DNA of 64,000 nucleotides from Inia geoffrensis (GCA_036417435.1 CM070919.1:36014318-36078317); one strand, 5' to 3'; numbered from the stretch's first letter, positions 22,329 to 35,625 are shown. Notes: generated by a model not told the origin, from the letters alone. A program made the numbers and translations.

Positions 22329-22455
22329 TTAGGCACTTCTGTAGCTCCATTAATCTTTTTCGGTCCCTGGAGCACCATTAAGTACAGGCAGCAGTAATTT
22401 ACTAAATTGCATACGCGAAGCCCGAAAGAGTTAACGCAGCTCCAGAAGTGCCTAA
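22329..22455. repeat. 127-bp imperfect palindrome
   Basis: The left arm TTAGGCACTTCTGTAGCT (22329-22346) is the inverse of AGCTCCAGAAGTGCCTAA (22438-22455) with one mismatch. Pairing continues inward with gaps through TTAA and CTTT(C)GG, giving roughly 30 of 36 paired positions. The centre contains several CpGs (ATACGCGAAGCCCG). It could be a DNA-transposon relic, a conserved palindromic regulatory element or an RNA hairpin. I cannot assign a family. Confidence 0.8.
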
Positions 22456-23328
22456 CATTTACCCTGGGAGTAATTTACACACTGGAAGCATCTGGCTGAA
22501 TATGGATTCAATTGTTTACTGTACTGTGGGTCTCCCAGAAAGGAGGTCACATGCTTTCTCTTACTGAAAAGTTCTGGGGAGCAATTTCTTGCATTTAAAA
22601 AATATGCACCCACTGCCACATTTTCCTCTGGTAATCTGTTTTCCGAGTCCTGAAAGGAAAGATTGTTGCAGAAAATAAACTTAGAGTCTTTGATTTGCCA
22701 AAGCAAACTACTTTATTTTAATTTTACCTTTGTTACCCGAAGGTTTGGGGTTTATAGGGTTGGAGGGATACCGAGAAAGTAGTAGATTTGGGAACAGTCT
22801 TTATTTCCACTCTGGAAGAGGTCATTCTGTAGATTTGTACAAATGTTTGTATTTTACCTCTCAGAATGCCAGAACACTTTAGCACAGTGCTGCTTAATAA
22901 AGAATAGGAGACTAGGAAGACATTAGCACATGAATCAATGCCAAGTTATTCTCAGCTAGTGTGTCAGTATACATGTTCAGGAGTACTCAAATGTCTACAG
23001 ACGCACCTGAGTAGGTATTAAATTTTCTTTTAATTCCTTCTGCATGTTACATGCTCAGCACGGTGGACAGTATGTTATAGGAAGAGACGGACATCTTACA
23101 CAAAAAGAACTTGTGACCTAAGGTAGGGATACTGATAAAACAATTACACGTAGAATTCAAGATTGAATAGGACACACATGCGAGGTCGCTTTTACCTGCC
23201 AACATCATCGTATCCTTTCCCAGAATGACTGAACTCTGAGGCTTAGTATATAATTGCTTATACATCTCAAGTGGTTATGTCCACAATCAACATCTTCTAT
23301 CTCAGCAACAGAAATATGTGGTCATTTT

Positions 23329-23449
23329 TATTAATATTGTATCCATTTCATTAGAACCTCTGGGGTTGCTAAGTCATATAGTTCCTTATTAATATTGTAT
23401 CCATTTGCTTAGAACCTTCGGGGTTGCTAAGTCATATAGTTCCTTATTA
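23329..23449. repeat. 58-bp tandem duplication, about 2.1 copies
   Basis: TTAATATTGTATCCATTT at 23331 recurs at 23389. The unit includes GGGGTTGCTAAGTCATATAG. Three or four substitutions separate the copies (for example TCATTAGAACCTCTG versus GCTTAGAACCTTCG), so it is not an immediate duplication artefact. Confidence 0.93.
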
Positions 23450-26400
23450 AATTTTGCCCCCCTATTTAGCTCAAAGTTTACTCGACCTTTTCAAAAGAGT
23501 TACTAAGTACAGTTACGAATATAAGCAGAGGTAATGTTAGAAGATTCCATTTTTTCAACCATTTTCTGTTATGTATCAACTGTATTTCCTACATAATATT
23601 CTGTTTCCACGTACTAGTCTGTATCCACTGGGACTGATTTTTTTCCAGCTAAAATAATGTGTATTCTTTATATCTACTTGAGAAAAACAGTGACACAGAA
23701 ATACAACACAGCTGAATTAAGTTTTAATATAATGAGCTCTTCTCAAAATCCTAAATCTTTGTATCTGTGCAGTCATAAAAAAAAAACAACGAAGTGTTTT
23801 TAAAACCTGATAAGATGCGCCCTTGACCTTCCCTTCTTGAAAAGAGAAATAATTTTTTCACTCTGATTTTCATAGTGTTTATGAGTATGAATTCTCACAT
23901 ATATTTTAAGTGTGACTCTGCCTTTTTGGTGATGGAATAACACGCCCCGTTGCTTTCGTTCTTCCCTCTCCCACTTCTCTCTCTGTCCCTTTGCTAAGGG
24001 ACTCCTAAAGATGCCTGCAGTGTCTTTAATCCTCCTCGGTTCTTTGCATTTTCCTCTGATCTCAGAGCAGTTACACAGCACCACTTCAGTCCTGACAGCC
24101 CTTGGGCCACCATTCTCTCCTTTGGACTCATCCTACTACTCACATGTTGTATTTAATACACACACAAGTAAATAAATGTATGCACCAAAATTATTGGAGC
24201 ATATATCATATCTGCATGTTCCTTTGACCATGAAATCCAAAGCAATTTATAGAAAATGTATGCCTATAATAACCCCTTAAAGTAAATAAGGGCAGGAATG
24301 TTGGTATTTTGTTTGATGGATTTTTAGAAATTTGCATAAAGAAAGAAAAGTGACTTTCTTTTTCCTTTCTAGAATTCTTGACAGTTGTTCTGGCTTGCTT
24401 TGAATCATGAATTCAGCGTTATTTACTCACATCATGTGTGTCTATGTGTTCCAGTTTACTGTGTATTTGAAAAAACCGTTTGCAAAGGATTATAAGCTGT
24501 ATATTATTTGCCCATTAAGCCAAAGACAAAAGGCTCAGAGTAGCATGTTCTAAAGCTAAGTAATCTCTAGTAAATTATGGAGTAACGATATTTGGCATTA
24601 CTGTGACATTAATGCACTAAAGCATATATTTTATAAGAAATGCCAGAATCTCAAAGGCTTTTCACGGCTTGCTTTCTGTTTAAAACAAAAAGCAAAAAAA
24701 GCAGTGTGTGGGTGCCTTTAAAAGAAAGAAAGAATTTTGACTCTAAATGTGTACACTGCTGTGTGAAAGTAAAAATAATTCACTAGAGAGACGATTAGGG
24801 AGAACCCTTATAAACAGAACAGAGAAATGGAATTATGCTGGGGGGAAGATCGCTCTACAGTTGTTGCACTGGCCGACAGTGACCGCTGCTAATGGGAAGA
24901 CATCAGATACAATCTTTAAAAAAAAAAAAAAAAAGAAAAGGGAAATGCTCATTCACTCTTATGTGTCTTGATTTTTCACTCATATTGTAGCTCATTTCTC
25001 TCACAAGTGTAGCAATATCTTAATACATAAAACATGTACTTTGCTGCTTTGAAAATTTTTCATCATAGTAAAAGAATGTTTATAATTGCATCATTTGGCA
25101 TGCTAGCATTTATAAAAGAAAAAAAATCCAACATGTTATAAGATTCTCTACCCCTAGTACATCACATACCCGCTGGAAACATCCCAAGCCTCTATTGGAG
25201 CAAATCGGCTAAGGTTCCCATGGAGGAAAAACAATGAACTAATATAGGGATCTCGGGACACGTACTTTTTAATCTGCACGTAGCTGAGACGGCTTTTCTG
25301 ATCATCAGGTCATTAATCATCACTAGGTAACATAATCTCCGTCTCTGAAATAGGCAGAGATCATCCTCTTGGTTTTGTGAATGAAGGGAACAGATCAGGG
25401 CTTAAACAGCTCACGGAAAACCACAGCCGCGGAGCCCGCAAGGAAGCTGATGATGCACTGAGTCCCACATCTTTGCACGACCCACCCTTGCTTTAATTTC
25501 TGCATAAACAGAACAACGGGAGTAAACCTCACTTCGAATAAGTGTGTCTCGGAAAAACGCTTGCAGATTGATATTTTTCAGGCAAATCGTATTTTAAATA
25601 AACAATGAGCATCAGAGAGAAGCCGGGGTGGGTTTTTTCGTAACATAAAGCATCTTTTTATAATGTGAATAACACTCCATCATTTATCTACTTTACAGCT
25701 TTTGAGTGTGATATCGTGGTTGTTTTTAAAGCAAGTGCAGCCTATAATTCAACACTTTTCCGTTGCTCTTCTAGTTAAGGTCTCCTTTTCTCTTTCTTCA
25801 CCTGCCTCTAATTACGGGCTTTCCTCCTTTATGCGTTTTTCACATGCCTCAATCTAGGACAGAGCCCAGAGTTCTAGCTCCACCCAAATACTTGGCAAGA
25901 CCCACTCGCCAGAGTCAAAATGCACCGATTCAGTGGGCTACACATTCACATTATCCTACTAGGACCCTGACTGGCTGGATGATCATTGGTTTGGATTTCT
26001 GTTGACTGCCTAAAGCGTGTTCCAGAGTGGCTCTTCCACTCACCTAATCTCTGTCAGCCTCTCCTGTCCACTGACAAGATAAGGCAGCGGATTTTCTTCA
26101 TCTTTCCTCTTCTGCACTTCAGAAATCTTCCTTTCAGCTCACTTCTCCTTCCTTTCTCTCTTGAAGGACACAATGTCCCCAGTGCTTTCAGAGGCCAACT
26201 TTTCTTTGTGCGTCTTTGACCTTCTCCATTCTGCATCCCGCACTATGTTACCTCGTCTGTATCCCACTTCTCTGGCAAGTTTGGCCTCTTCCAAGGGTTG
26301 CAGCTCTGTTCTGTGGCTGTCCACATCTCTAGGAGCTCATTTGTTCCTAACCCCAACCTCGTCTGTTTTCTGAAGACCATTAACAACATTCTCCTCTCAA

Positions 26401-27024
26401 AATGCAGTGGAGGTTTTCTTTGGTATGAGTCTCCATGACACCTCTTCAGTACACTCCAAACTTCCATTGGTCCAAATCCACAACAAACACCATGGCATGT
26501 TCGCTTTCCATCTCGTTCCAAACACATCTTCTTCCCACCCTCTGCCACAGCGCCCTCTCCTTTCTCCTGTCACCTGTGTTCTCCCTCGGTATGTTTTCTT
26601 GGGAATCGTACTTAGAGCTCCAAAATCGCCAGGATTAATAGGGAACATAGGAAATTATATGCAGCCATTAAATGATAACATACATCTATAGACACAGGCA
26701 TGTGTTTATCATGTAGCATTTAGTGGGGAAAATTGAATAGATCTGTAAAGAAATTCACCAACATATGAATCGCAGTTACAGTGTAATGATGGGAGAATGA
26801 ATATATGTTATTTTCTTCCAGAGTTTTTACAATGCTCATAAATCCCCTAAATTTATATCTCCGCTTATAACGTATCTTCCTTGAAGTCGCAACAGAATTT
26901 CAAAACCAACTCATCTCAAAATGAAACTCATCAAATTCTGACCTAAACCTGGCTCCCTTCTAGTATTTTCTGTTTTGCTCTTGACCTCAACCTACTCCTC
27001 TGGCCATGTCCCCCGATCTGTTCT

Positions 27025-27090
27025 CTTCCCAAGGTCATAGAGTTAGTAAGTGGCAAAGACGGGATTGGAATCTAGGCTGTCTCACTCCAA
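27025..27090 (-). repeat. MIR fragment
   Basis: CCAAGGTCATAGAGTTAGTA, GCAAAGACGGGATTGGAATC and AGGCTGTCTCACTCC match the reverse MIR segment. Confidence 0.6.
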
Positions 27091-27149
27091 ACGTCCTGCT
27101 CTTTGCATCGTCCCAAGCCCCCGGCAATCAGGAAACGTGAACAAAGCTA

Positions 27150-27430
27150 CCTTTGCAGTTGTGTGAGGGAATCCGATGGGAAACACGACCAGCCGGAGCC
27201 CCTGAGGGAGGCATAAAAGGCCGTTCCCCCTCGGCGACGTGCACTACACCTGACCGTGGGGCTGAACAAGCTTTCTCTCAGTTTGATACAAACTCAAAGA
27301 AGTCGTGCTTCCCAGTTTCTCTGGTTGGCAATCCTTTCACACAGCCTTGACCATTATTCGCTGGATCCACCTGGCCACCGGTTACGGTGGAAACCTGCAG
27401 AACGGGAAACCCGCTCTGTACGTGTGCATA
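27150..27430. other. CpG-bearing patch with a TATA-like element
   Basis: This 280-bp segment holds many more CpGs than its surroundings and contains GGAGGCATAAAAGGCC near 27210, a TATA-like core. It could be an LTR relic, a decayed retrocopy or a small promoter. I recognise no family. Confidence 0.35.
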
Positions 27431-29245
27431 CACTGCAGTCCCTCGGCGTGCCATTTAAAGTGCAGAACTCCGACGGAATCACCTTTTGGTTTAGATATTT
27501 TTCTAAATTTCTGTCAGACAACAGCATAAGGAAAACGACATAGCTGAAGTACACATTTCCAGTTTCCTTTAGCTTAATGGTGCTGAGCAAAAAAAAAAAA
27601 AGAAAATCTTTCTTCTCTGCATGAGGGACAGCGTTCCAGCAAATGTCATAAGGACGAGAGCTCCCGGGGTGAGACACTGATGCACAGACATGGGAGGAAA
27701 AAACAGTGATGTCACTGGAGAGACATAGAGAAGCATATGACGAGCTGGAGGAAGACGGGGCGAGCTAGGAGTGGAAACATGGGTAGCTTGGTAATTAAAT
27801 GGGGTAGGGGGTTAAACAAGGAAATGGATTTTTAAAAAATGAGAGTCAAAAGAAATGAAAACTCCCGGCCCAGTTTCCGAAAGAAACAGGATCTCTCCCT
27901 TGCTTCTCGTCCTCATGCCCTGGGTATCTCTGCAGCCTCCCTATCTCATTTCATCGAACGCCTTCCTTCACTATCGTATCTTTTTACTTCTTGAACTTCC
28001 TAATGTTCTCTAATTCCTTTTGCTTTATTTTGCCTGTATCATATTTCCTGCTGTGCCATCATTATCATAGCCTAGTTCTCTCCACATAATACAATATATC
28101 ATCTTAAATCCTTCCATTTTTAATCATCATCCTCTCCTAGCAACCCCTTACCTATCACTTTTGCTAATCTTCCACTAAGCTGTGGTTGTTCACCCATTTG
28201 GGGCTTTAATTCAGTGGCAACAGCTCTTTCCACTTCCTCTGCCTTTGCCTAATGCTGTCGGCAAAGACCAGTTGGTGAGAATGCAAGCCAGGAACAGTAC
28301 AGTTGTCTTTATTGCCACCATTTCTCTTGCGGTAGATGATGATGATGATGGCATAATAATATAATAATAATATCTAACATTAATTGAATCAGATTATGTA
28401 CCAAGCACTCTTCTGGATTTCTTGTGTGACATTATTCACTTAAATCTCATAATCTCCTTCTAAAATGGTACCCTAATTACTCCCGGCTTATGAAGAACTG
28501 AAATGTAGATGTGTTAACTAACTTGCCCAAGGTCACACAGCTCTGCTTTCATTGCCATGGATATAATTATTTATTAGACACCCGAAAGGCAGTCTGCTCA
28601 TACTTTTTATGGTGTACTCTCTTGAGGCACTTGGGATGAGTTGATCAGTACTGAATCGAAGTACCAGAGACGCCTCTCCCTGCCCCAAATCTATCAGCCT
28701 CCTGTGACCGGGCACTTCATGTTTTCTCACTTCCGGCCCAACGGAGCGCCCCTTTAGTGATTAGGACATCTTTCCCTTACCTTCTTTTCTGAGATTCTAA
28801 ATCCCAAGTCCTGACGTTAAGACCCACAGGTCCCATTCATTTGTTTATTAATTTAGTCGCATTTATGGGGAACTCTTTATGTGCTCAAGGAGATCAGAGT
28901 GAAAAGGATCATTGAGAAGTGCTGGGCTCTGCACCAAGAATACGATTTCCAAGGAAACGCACCTGTCCTGAAACGCAAAGGGAACAGCTCTGCGTCTTGA
29001 GGCACAAAAAGAAAGGGAGGAAGAGTGCAGACGGTGTTTTCCTGGAAACTGTGTTTGGAGGAAAGCTCGCTTCAGCTGTTGGCCAAACCGCGTTATCTCT
29101 CAGCCTAGGTATAAAGAGTGAAATAGTAAGAATAAAGTACCTATTAGGAAGTATGGATTGCTTTTCAAGCTGGTTTATAAATACTGGTTTACAAGCTGCT
29201 GAAAAATCTTTAGAAATTTTCTTTAGCATATCTATAAAGCTACAT
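27430..29245. other. Gene-free sequence with a MIR and a GAT microsatellite
   Basis: MIR at 28345-28560 and a short (GAT)n at 28335-28351. Remaining DNA shows no recognised feature. Confidence 0.45.
28345..28560 (-). repeat. MIR SINE
   Basis: Reverse MIR: ATATCTAACATTAATTGAAT, GTACCAAGCACTCTTCTGG, TTAAATCTCATAATCTCC and AACTTGCCCAAGGTCACACA. Confidence 0.85.
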
Positions 29246-29261
29246 AAACTAAGAGTTTTCA

Positions 29262-29390
29262 GGACTTTCCTGGTGGCCTAGTGGTTAAGACTCCATGCTT
29301 CCCCTCCTGGGGGCGCGGGTTTGATCCCTGGCCAGGGAACTGAGGTCACACATGCCACACGGAGTGGCCAATAAATAAATAAAGAGAGAA
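29262..29390 (+). mobile_element. Short tRNA-derived SINE (older CHR-like)
   Basis: Starts GGACTTTCCTGGTGGCCTAG, carries a B-box-like GGGTTTGATCCCTGG, and ends in an AATAAATAAATAAA tail. The 16-bp duplication AAACTAAGAGTTTTCA is perfect at 29246-29261 and 29393-29408. About 125 bp, lacking the extra CHR body. Confidence 0.93.
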
Positions 29391-29408
29391 ACAAACTAAG
29401 AGTTTTCA

Positions 29409-31296
29409 AAAGGATGATGCCAATATCCCAATAATATGCTTGCATCTTAAAATCACTTATGACATCTCAGTTGAATCAGCTTTCTTTCTTTTAGTTTTTC
29501 CTCACTAAGTTTTAGATGACTATTGACGTGAAACAATTAATGTTCAGTCAAACTGGCTGTCTGTGCCCGTAAAATGAGAGGATTACGACATCATAAACCA
29601 CCTTACGTTAGCTATCTAGATCATCAGCAATTCTCAGTCTCTTGCGCGCAGCTATTGGCATTAACCTGCCAAAGTGTTCTGAGCGAATAGATCTGTCCCA
29701 CCAAGAGCTACCTTGTGGTGTTTACATCTGAAAACAATCAACAAATAAGTGATTGGAATAATTGACAAACAGGTCAGACTTAATTAAATATAAAGTGATG
29801 CACAGATAAATATTAGTTACAAGAAACATAGTATTACTTTCAGACATAGCAATATACTTGCTAACACTAAGCTGAGTCATATGTAGGAGTAGTTCTGCTT
29901 TACGGTACATATAAAAATAATTCATTGCCAAATTATCAGCATTTTCAGAGTCTAATCAGGGCTAATCTCTGCTTATTACACATGCAAGTATCTTCTTTAG
30001 TATGCAATGCATAGTGGTAAACAGCTACAAAAAGGCTGGTTCTTTTAAGCTTGTACATATTTCCTCTATAAAAGTGCATATTCTATTAAAGATACTTTTA
30101 AAGTGTGTTCTTTAAGCTTCATCCGAGCTCATCATACATTATAAATAATAAGGAAATCTAAGGATTCTTGGATGTACAGCCTGGACCCACTGAAACAATA
30201 TAAGTAAGCAAGTTCAGAGTGACCATGAATTAACCACATGCATACAAGTAAATATGCTTATATATTCTTAGAAATCTTAGAAATATTCTTAGAATTTGTA
30301 TCTCATTCTGAGTTCCCCTGACTTAAGTTATTTTTTTTTTAATTCCTTGGATAGCAATCCGGTATCCTCAATCAGATCTCATAGACAAATACCACATTCC
30401 AGCCAACAGATTACAGAAACCAGAGCCATATGTCTTTGAACCTGAAAAGATTTACTGTCCTAAAGTCAAGATATTTCATTCTACAGGAGTGACATAGAGC
30501 CACTCTAAAGCCACAGGGGAGAATTGCGCATAAAATCCCACTGAACTGGATTTTCCCTTCATATAATCATAAGCCAGCAGGCAAGGAGCCATTGTCAATA
30601 GATGGCTACTGCTAACAGAAGCCCACGCACAGCCTACTCCCTGAAGTTTACAACTAAAGGCACCCGAAAACTCAAAACTAATAGTAATAAATAAACATCA
30701 GTATTCAACCGCAGTACTCCTTGCCTCCTTGCCTTCGAGAGCCAATCAGACAATTTGAAAGAAAGAGAAGAAGAAAAGCAAAACGCCCGAATCATGGGAT
30801 TGCATTATTGATTAAAAAAAAAAAAAAAAGCTTCCCCAAATATTTTCTAAGCAGACAACAGAGCAGTAGAAAGTGACCGATCCCATGCGGTAAAAGCACA
30901 TATGCAAATAAAATAAACGAGAAGGATATTCAGCCAATTATTAACAATAATTTGTTACCTCTGTGGTGGGATTATAAGTGATTAGGGGAGGCTTTTCTGT
31001 ATTCTTAAGAATGCAGCCTTTAGCATGAATTGCTTTCATAATTAGGAAATAATTTTAAGGCAAAAGGACATACACATGAAATGAACTATTCTACAAAATA
31101 TTTTTTCCCATAAGAAACAGAAAAACTCCTCCTCTAATTTCTTCTCAAAAATATCAAGACGCTACTTTCTCCCCATCTTTCAGTGCAGACCGATCCTTTT
31201 CCTCCTTTTCTGCAAACAGGAGCTTTCCCTCCCCGCTTCAGTATTGATTCGCACTAGCTTGCCTTTTCCATTTCAGCAGTGGAAATAAGTTATGTA
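29409..31296. other. Gene-free AT-rich unique sequence
   Basis: Only short A/T homopolymers (for example 30812-30829). No exon or repeat recognised. Confidence 0.5.
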
Positions 31297-31312
31297 AAAG
31301 TTTTCCACCTAG

Positions 31313-31518
31313 GGCTTCCCTGGTGGCGCAGTGGTTGAGAGTCCGCCTGCCGATGCAGGGGACGCGGGTTCGTGCCGCGGTCGGGGAGGATCCCACGTAC
31401 CGCGGGGCGGCTGGGCCCGTGAGCCGTGGCCGCTGAGCCTTCGCGTCCGGAGTCTGTGCTCCACAACGGGGGAGGCCACAGCGGTGAGAGGCCCGCGTAC
31501 CGCAAAAAAAAAAAAAAA
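31313..31518 (+). mobile_element. CHR-type tRNA-derived SINE
   Basis: Full-length element from GGGCTTCCCTGGTGGCGCAG to GCCCGCGTACCGC plus an A-tail. The duplication AAAGTTTTCCACCTAG is found at 31297-31312 and 31519-31534. Confidence 0.97.
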
Positions 31519-31534
31519 AAAGTTTTCCACCTAG

Positions 31535-34500
31535 TTGTTGTTTTAATTAACCTGGGTCCCCGAATGACACACAGGCCTAATCAGGTGGTATGGAAGCTCG
31601 CACCGTTAAGTAATTGTTTTGAACCCAAACACAGGTGTGATCAAAGGTTGTCACCAACCCATGGCTACTCATTGGCCCATGCAAAATGGGTTGGGGGGTC
31701 TCAGTCTAATTCCTTATGGACCAGTGTCAGTCTCGTGGAAAGCATTACATAAAGTGGCACTAATTGGTTGATACCCTCAGCGTGAAAGAGTGAATAAAGA
31801 GACTAAAATAGCCTTCGAAGTTAGGCTAAGATGGCAAAGGACAGCACAGCACTGAAGGAGTTACTTCTGTTGCCAGCCATGATGCTATAATGGAAAGGCA
31901 GATGTCTATTTCCAGAGGTCTTAGCCCAACCCCTTTTCCACAGGCAGTGGATGCTGAACTTAAGGAAACTGAAACTTCTGTAGACTTCTAAAACTCTCAG
32001 CCTTCCGCCCCTCACAATCCTGCCTTTTACTTAGATATCCCTAGGGAAATTTGAGCAAAGATATTTTACCGAAAGGCAACGGGCTGGAACTGACTTTGCT
32101 AAACGTTTAAAAAATTCTCAAAAGGAGATCTAGCTTCATTATTACTAAACAGTGTGTGTTCATCCCTTTAATTATAGGAAAAGTTGATAGGGCAATAAAA
32201 GTACATGACATATTCTACCTGACATTTGTGCCCGTTCACTTTATTAACCATGCCTTTCTGAGCAGAAATAACAGGCTAGAGTTTACCAAAAGTCTCAGTA
32301 TCTGAGAGCAAAGATTTCCCTTGCCCTCAATTTCTCTCATGTATGGTGTCTTTACCATTTCAAATAGCATGTTTTTAGTCAATGAACATGAAAACAAATT
32401 GAAAAGGCAATAATGGGTGCATTCTCCTATTAGTGCAACCAGGCAGATTACTAATTCACAAATATTGAGACTAGCACTGATTGAGATGAATGAACTTCTC
32501 ATAATTTAATAATGCAAATCACACTAACAGTAGAGACCTCCTGTAACCAGTGGCACTAGAATTACTACGAATGCCAACTGATAAATGTAATGTTGATAGA
32601 GCTATCCATCTTGTTGCTTTATTCAGAAATGTTTCTGCCTTTTATGATATTTGTTATTTACTCTGTGTCTCTTCACCTTTTATGTTATAAATGACTACTT
32701 TCTTCTGAAGATCAGATGCCTGGAATTATGGTAGCTAAATTTTGCAAGTCAATAATTTGGGGTATTTTATCAGATATATTTCAAGACCTGACACATCGGA
32801 GAGTCAGCAGCTGTTTTAAATGTGTAGTAAACATTACTAGAAGCATTTTTCAAAAATTATCTTACAGAAAAAAGAAAAAAAAAAAAAAAACCCTGGCAAC
32901 ATTGCTTTATCACACACAGAAAAAGCAGGGGAAATGCAAACATGTTTTTAAAGAAAAAATATCCAATGAAGTGCCTTTGTATCTAGTACTTCTTGACAGA
33001 TAAAATGTACTGTTTAAGACATAGTTTTAGTAGCTCTATAATTCCAAACTTCTACCATGAAGCTTCATTAAAGTATATAAATTAGTACTACTGTCAGAGA
33101 TGGCATTAAGTATTCAATAAGACTAGACTTAATGCAATTAATAGCAATTAAAATTATACTTTTATGATGTCAGACACCAGCATTGTAAAGACATAATTGC
33201 CTGTAAGGACTTTTGTACCATATTTATCCTCTAAAACTGTCCAATTTATATGAAAAATGCCAAAAACACATCCCATATGGGTACCATTAACTTCTTCGAT
33301 TTTTAGAAGTAATCTGTCTTCTCCAGCCTGTGCACATTAGGCTAATTTGCTTTAATTAGTTTTTTTTCTCATTTTGTTAATAGGCATGTTGATGTTACGT
33401 TTTTATTTTGGAGGTACAGATGCTAACTTCGCTCATTATGTTGTTGCTATTAAAGGGTCAGTATACTTCGTGATAATCTTGGACTTACCCACTTAAATAG
33501 CATCCTTCTTCGAAATATTAGGTGATGTAGCTTGTTGAACATAAAAACTATATTGCTGTTCTAGTAATAGTGAGCAACTTGAAGTCTTGCTAATTAATTA
33601 GTAGTTAAATATGAAAGCACAGCTTTGCTGTTTCTGCTGTGGAAGGCGTTTCTGGATGGACATAATAAATTAGATAAATTAATGAACTGATTTCAGAAAC
33701 AGTCATTTTGTGACTCCTCAAAGCAGTCGTGAGAATTACCATGAATCTATACCCATGTTTTGCATTTAAGCTATAGGAGGCGTTCAAAATAGGAAGCTCT
33801 TTTATTTCCTATACCTCGCCATGTCTCATGCCACAAATTTGAAAGACATTTATTTCAAGTCGATCTAGTACAATAATGTTATTGTTATTACTTATCTGTA
33901 AAATTTTCGAACTGAACTGCTATAAAGAAAACTAATTACATATATGCAAAAAGCAAAACGTATAATTAAAAATTTTCCCTGTTGGCTGTCTGAGGACTGA
34001 ATTTTTTTATATATATAAGTAATTTAGAAGGTTCAGCAGAGTCCCCAGATGAAACTTAGAGAACTTAGGAGAAATATTAAGAGTGGGTTTGCTTTTTTTC
34101 TCCCTTTGACAAATAGATTTAGCTCCAAGTTTTATATGTCTTTATATCATGAAAGGTATCCATTATATTCACACAATCATCTTCTGTTCTTAGTGTATGT
34201 TTCAATTTTTTAATATGTTTATGCTGTCATCATGAAATAAACTATGTAAAACCCTGCAATTTTACAATTGTAAGATTGTAATAAAATCACAGGACCTCCT
34301 TAAAATCAAAAGTACATTGTGTTACAGTAAGTAATAAAATAATTGTTAGGTTAGTTCACATTAGTTTCTTTCAGGAAACTTCCCATGTAAAGAGTGCAAG
34401 TTGGGTGGTGGAAGAGATGATCAAGGGAGAAGTTAAATTCGTCAGATACCTCTGGATAGGAAGGAAATACAATAAGAATTTTGTTAGAACGTAATTATTT

Positions 34501-35454
34501 TAAATGTCATGTGGTATACATATATTATTTTATTCTCAACATAAAGAAACATATTTCTTCGAGCATATGTCTGTCAATAAAAAGACATGCTCTCTGAATA
34601 GTATTACAGAATAGTTTCGAAGCTTCCTGAGGAAACAGCTTCTGTCGGTTTTTGTGTTTTTGTTTTTGCTTTGCGTTTTGGTCAACTCAGTTTACACTCT
34701 GTATAGCTTGAATTGTTTTCTTGAGGCAGCCAATAGTTGTATTGATAAGATCTATACATTGAACATTTTCTTGTAACTAAAAGAAATAATTAAGAAATCA
34801 AAATTGTAAAAAGGGAAAACTTAATTGCATGCTTCCTCCTATTTAACTGTTCATCTCCAAGATTAAAGCGGCCTTCACAGGCAAGAATATTTCACTAACG
34901 AAAAAAAGAGTAAATAACAGAAACTAGAATACATTAGGATGTAATGGTCCTTCACAGCCTATCACCTAAGCCTTTCAGATACAATTTGAATGTAACAAGT
35001 TCTTCTGTGTTCCTTTTGTTTCCGTTGTATTATAAAGCATAGTGATTACTCTTCATCAGGCTTGAATTACTCCTGTTTATATTTAGTTTCGTGTTTCTAA
35101 GAAAAATAGAATGAATTCCACATCTGCGTTTGTCCCATTTGTACGGTGAACTCCGCTTTAAGTCAGTTGTTCATTAACCATGGAATGAGTGCTGGAAAAA
35201 TAGGACCCTGAGAAAACGTACACCTAGAAGCAGCTTGGTAACAAAATGTAAAAGCACAGATACTCTTCGTGACAAGTAATTCTCAAAGTGCAACCAGGTT
35301 GTATTCCAAAAGGCATTTATATGGGAGTTGGTTGTTTAGGTATACAATTTCCCGTAGAAACTACTTTAAATGGTGGTTCTAAGCTTAATTAACCCTGAAT
35401 ATAATTGAATTCTAAAAGTAATCATCTCTGTGTGGGATGGGGGAGGGGGGAAGG
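31535..35454. other. Long repeat-poor, AT-rich block
   Basis: Nearly 4 kb without a recognisable interspersed repeat, exon or RNA gene. Frequent TAATTA/ATTAAT motifs occur at 33128-33160, 33350-33362 and 33589-33602. Repeat depletion can mark regulatory DNA, but AT composition alone also creates such motifs. Confidence 0.5.
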
Positions 35455-35625
35455 GTATAGGAGGGAGTTTTCTTCATTGAGCACTTGCTATAAATTAGCC
35501 TCTGTGTTGAGTGTTTTATACCCATTTACAATCCTATGAGATACATAGCATAATTATGCGCACTTTATAGATGAAGAAATAGTCATCTATTTCAGGATTC
35601 GAAACCAGATCTTTCATCCTTAGCT
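35455..35625 (-). repeat. MIR SINE
   Basis: Reverse MIR: TCATTGAGCACTTGCTATAA, ATACCCATTTACAATCCTAT and ACTTTATAGATGAAGAAAT. Confidence 0.75.

Larger units (their letters stand above)
22456..27150. other. Gene-free, largely unique sequence
   Basis: A 58-bp tandem duplication lies at 23329-23449 and a MIR fragment at 27025-27090. The block 25200-25650 has little obvious repeat and retains several CpGs, so it could be a conserved non-coding element, but this is untested. Short Ser/Leu-rich frames at 26000-26700 run on both strands and are not supported as genes. Confidence 0.45.

Noticed and set aside
23329..23449. Possible CRISPR-like direct repeats
   Set aside because: Only two adjacent copies with no spacers, in a mammalian genome; it is a simple tandem duplication.
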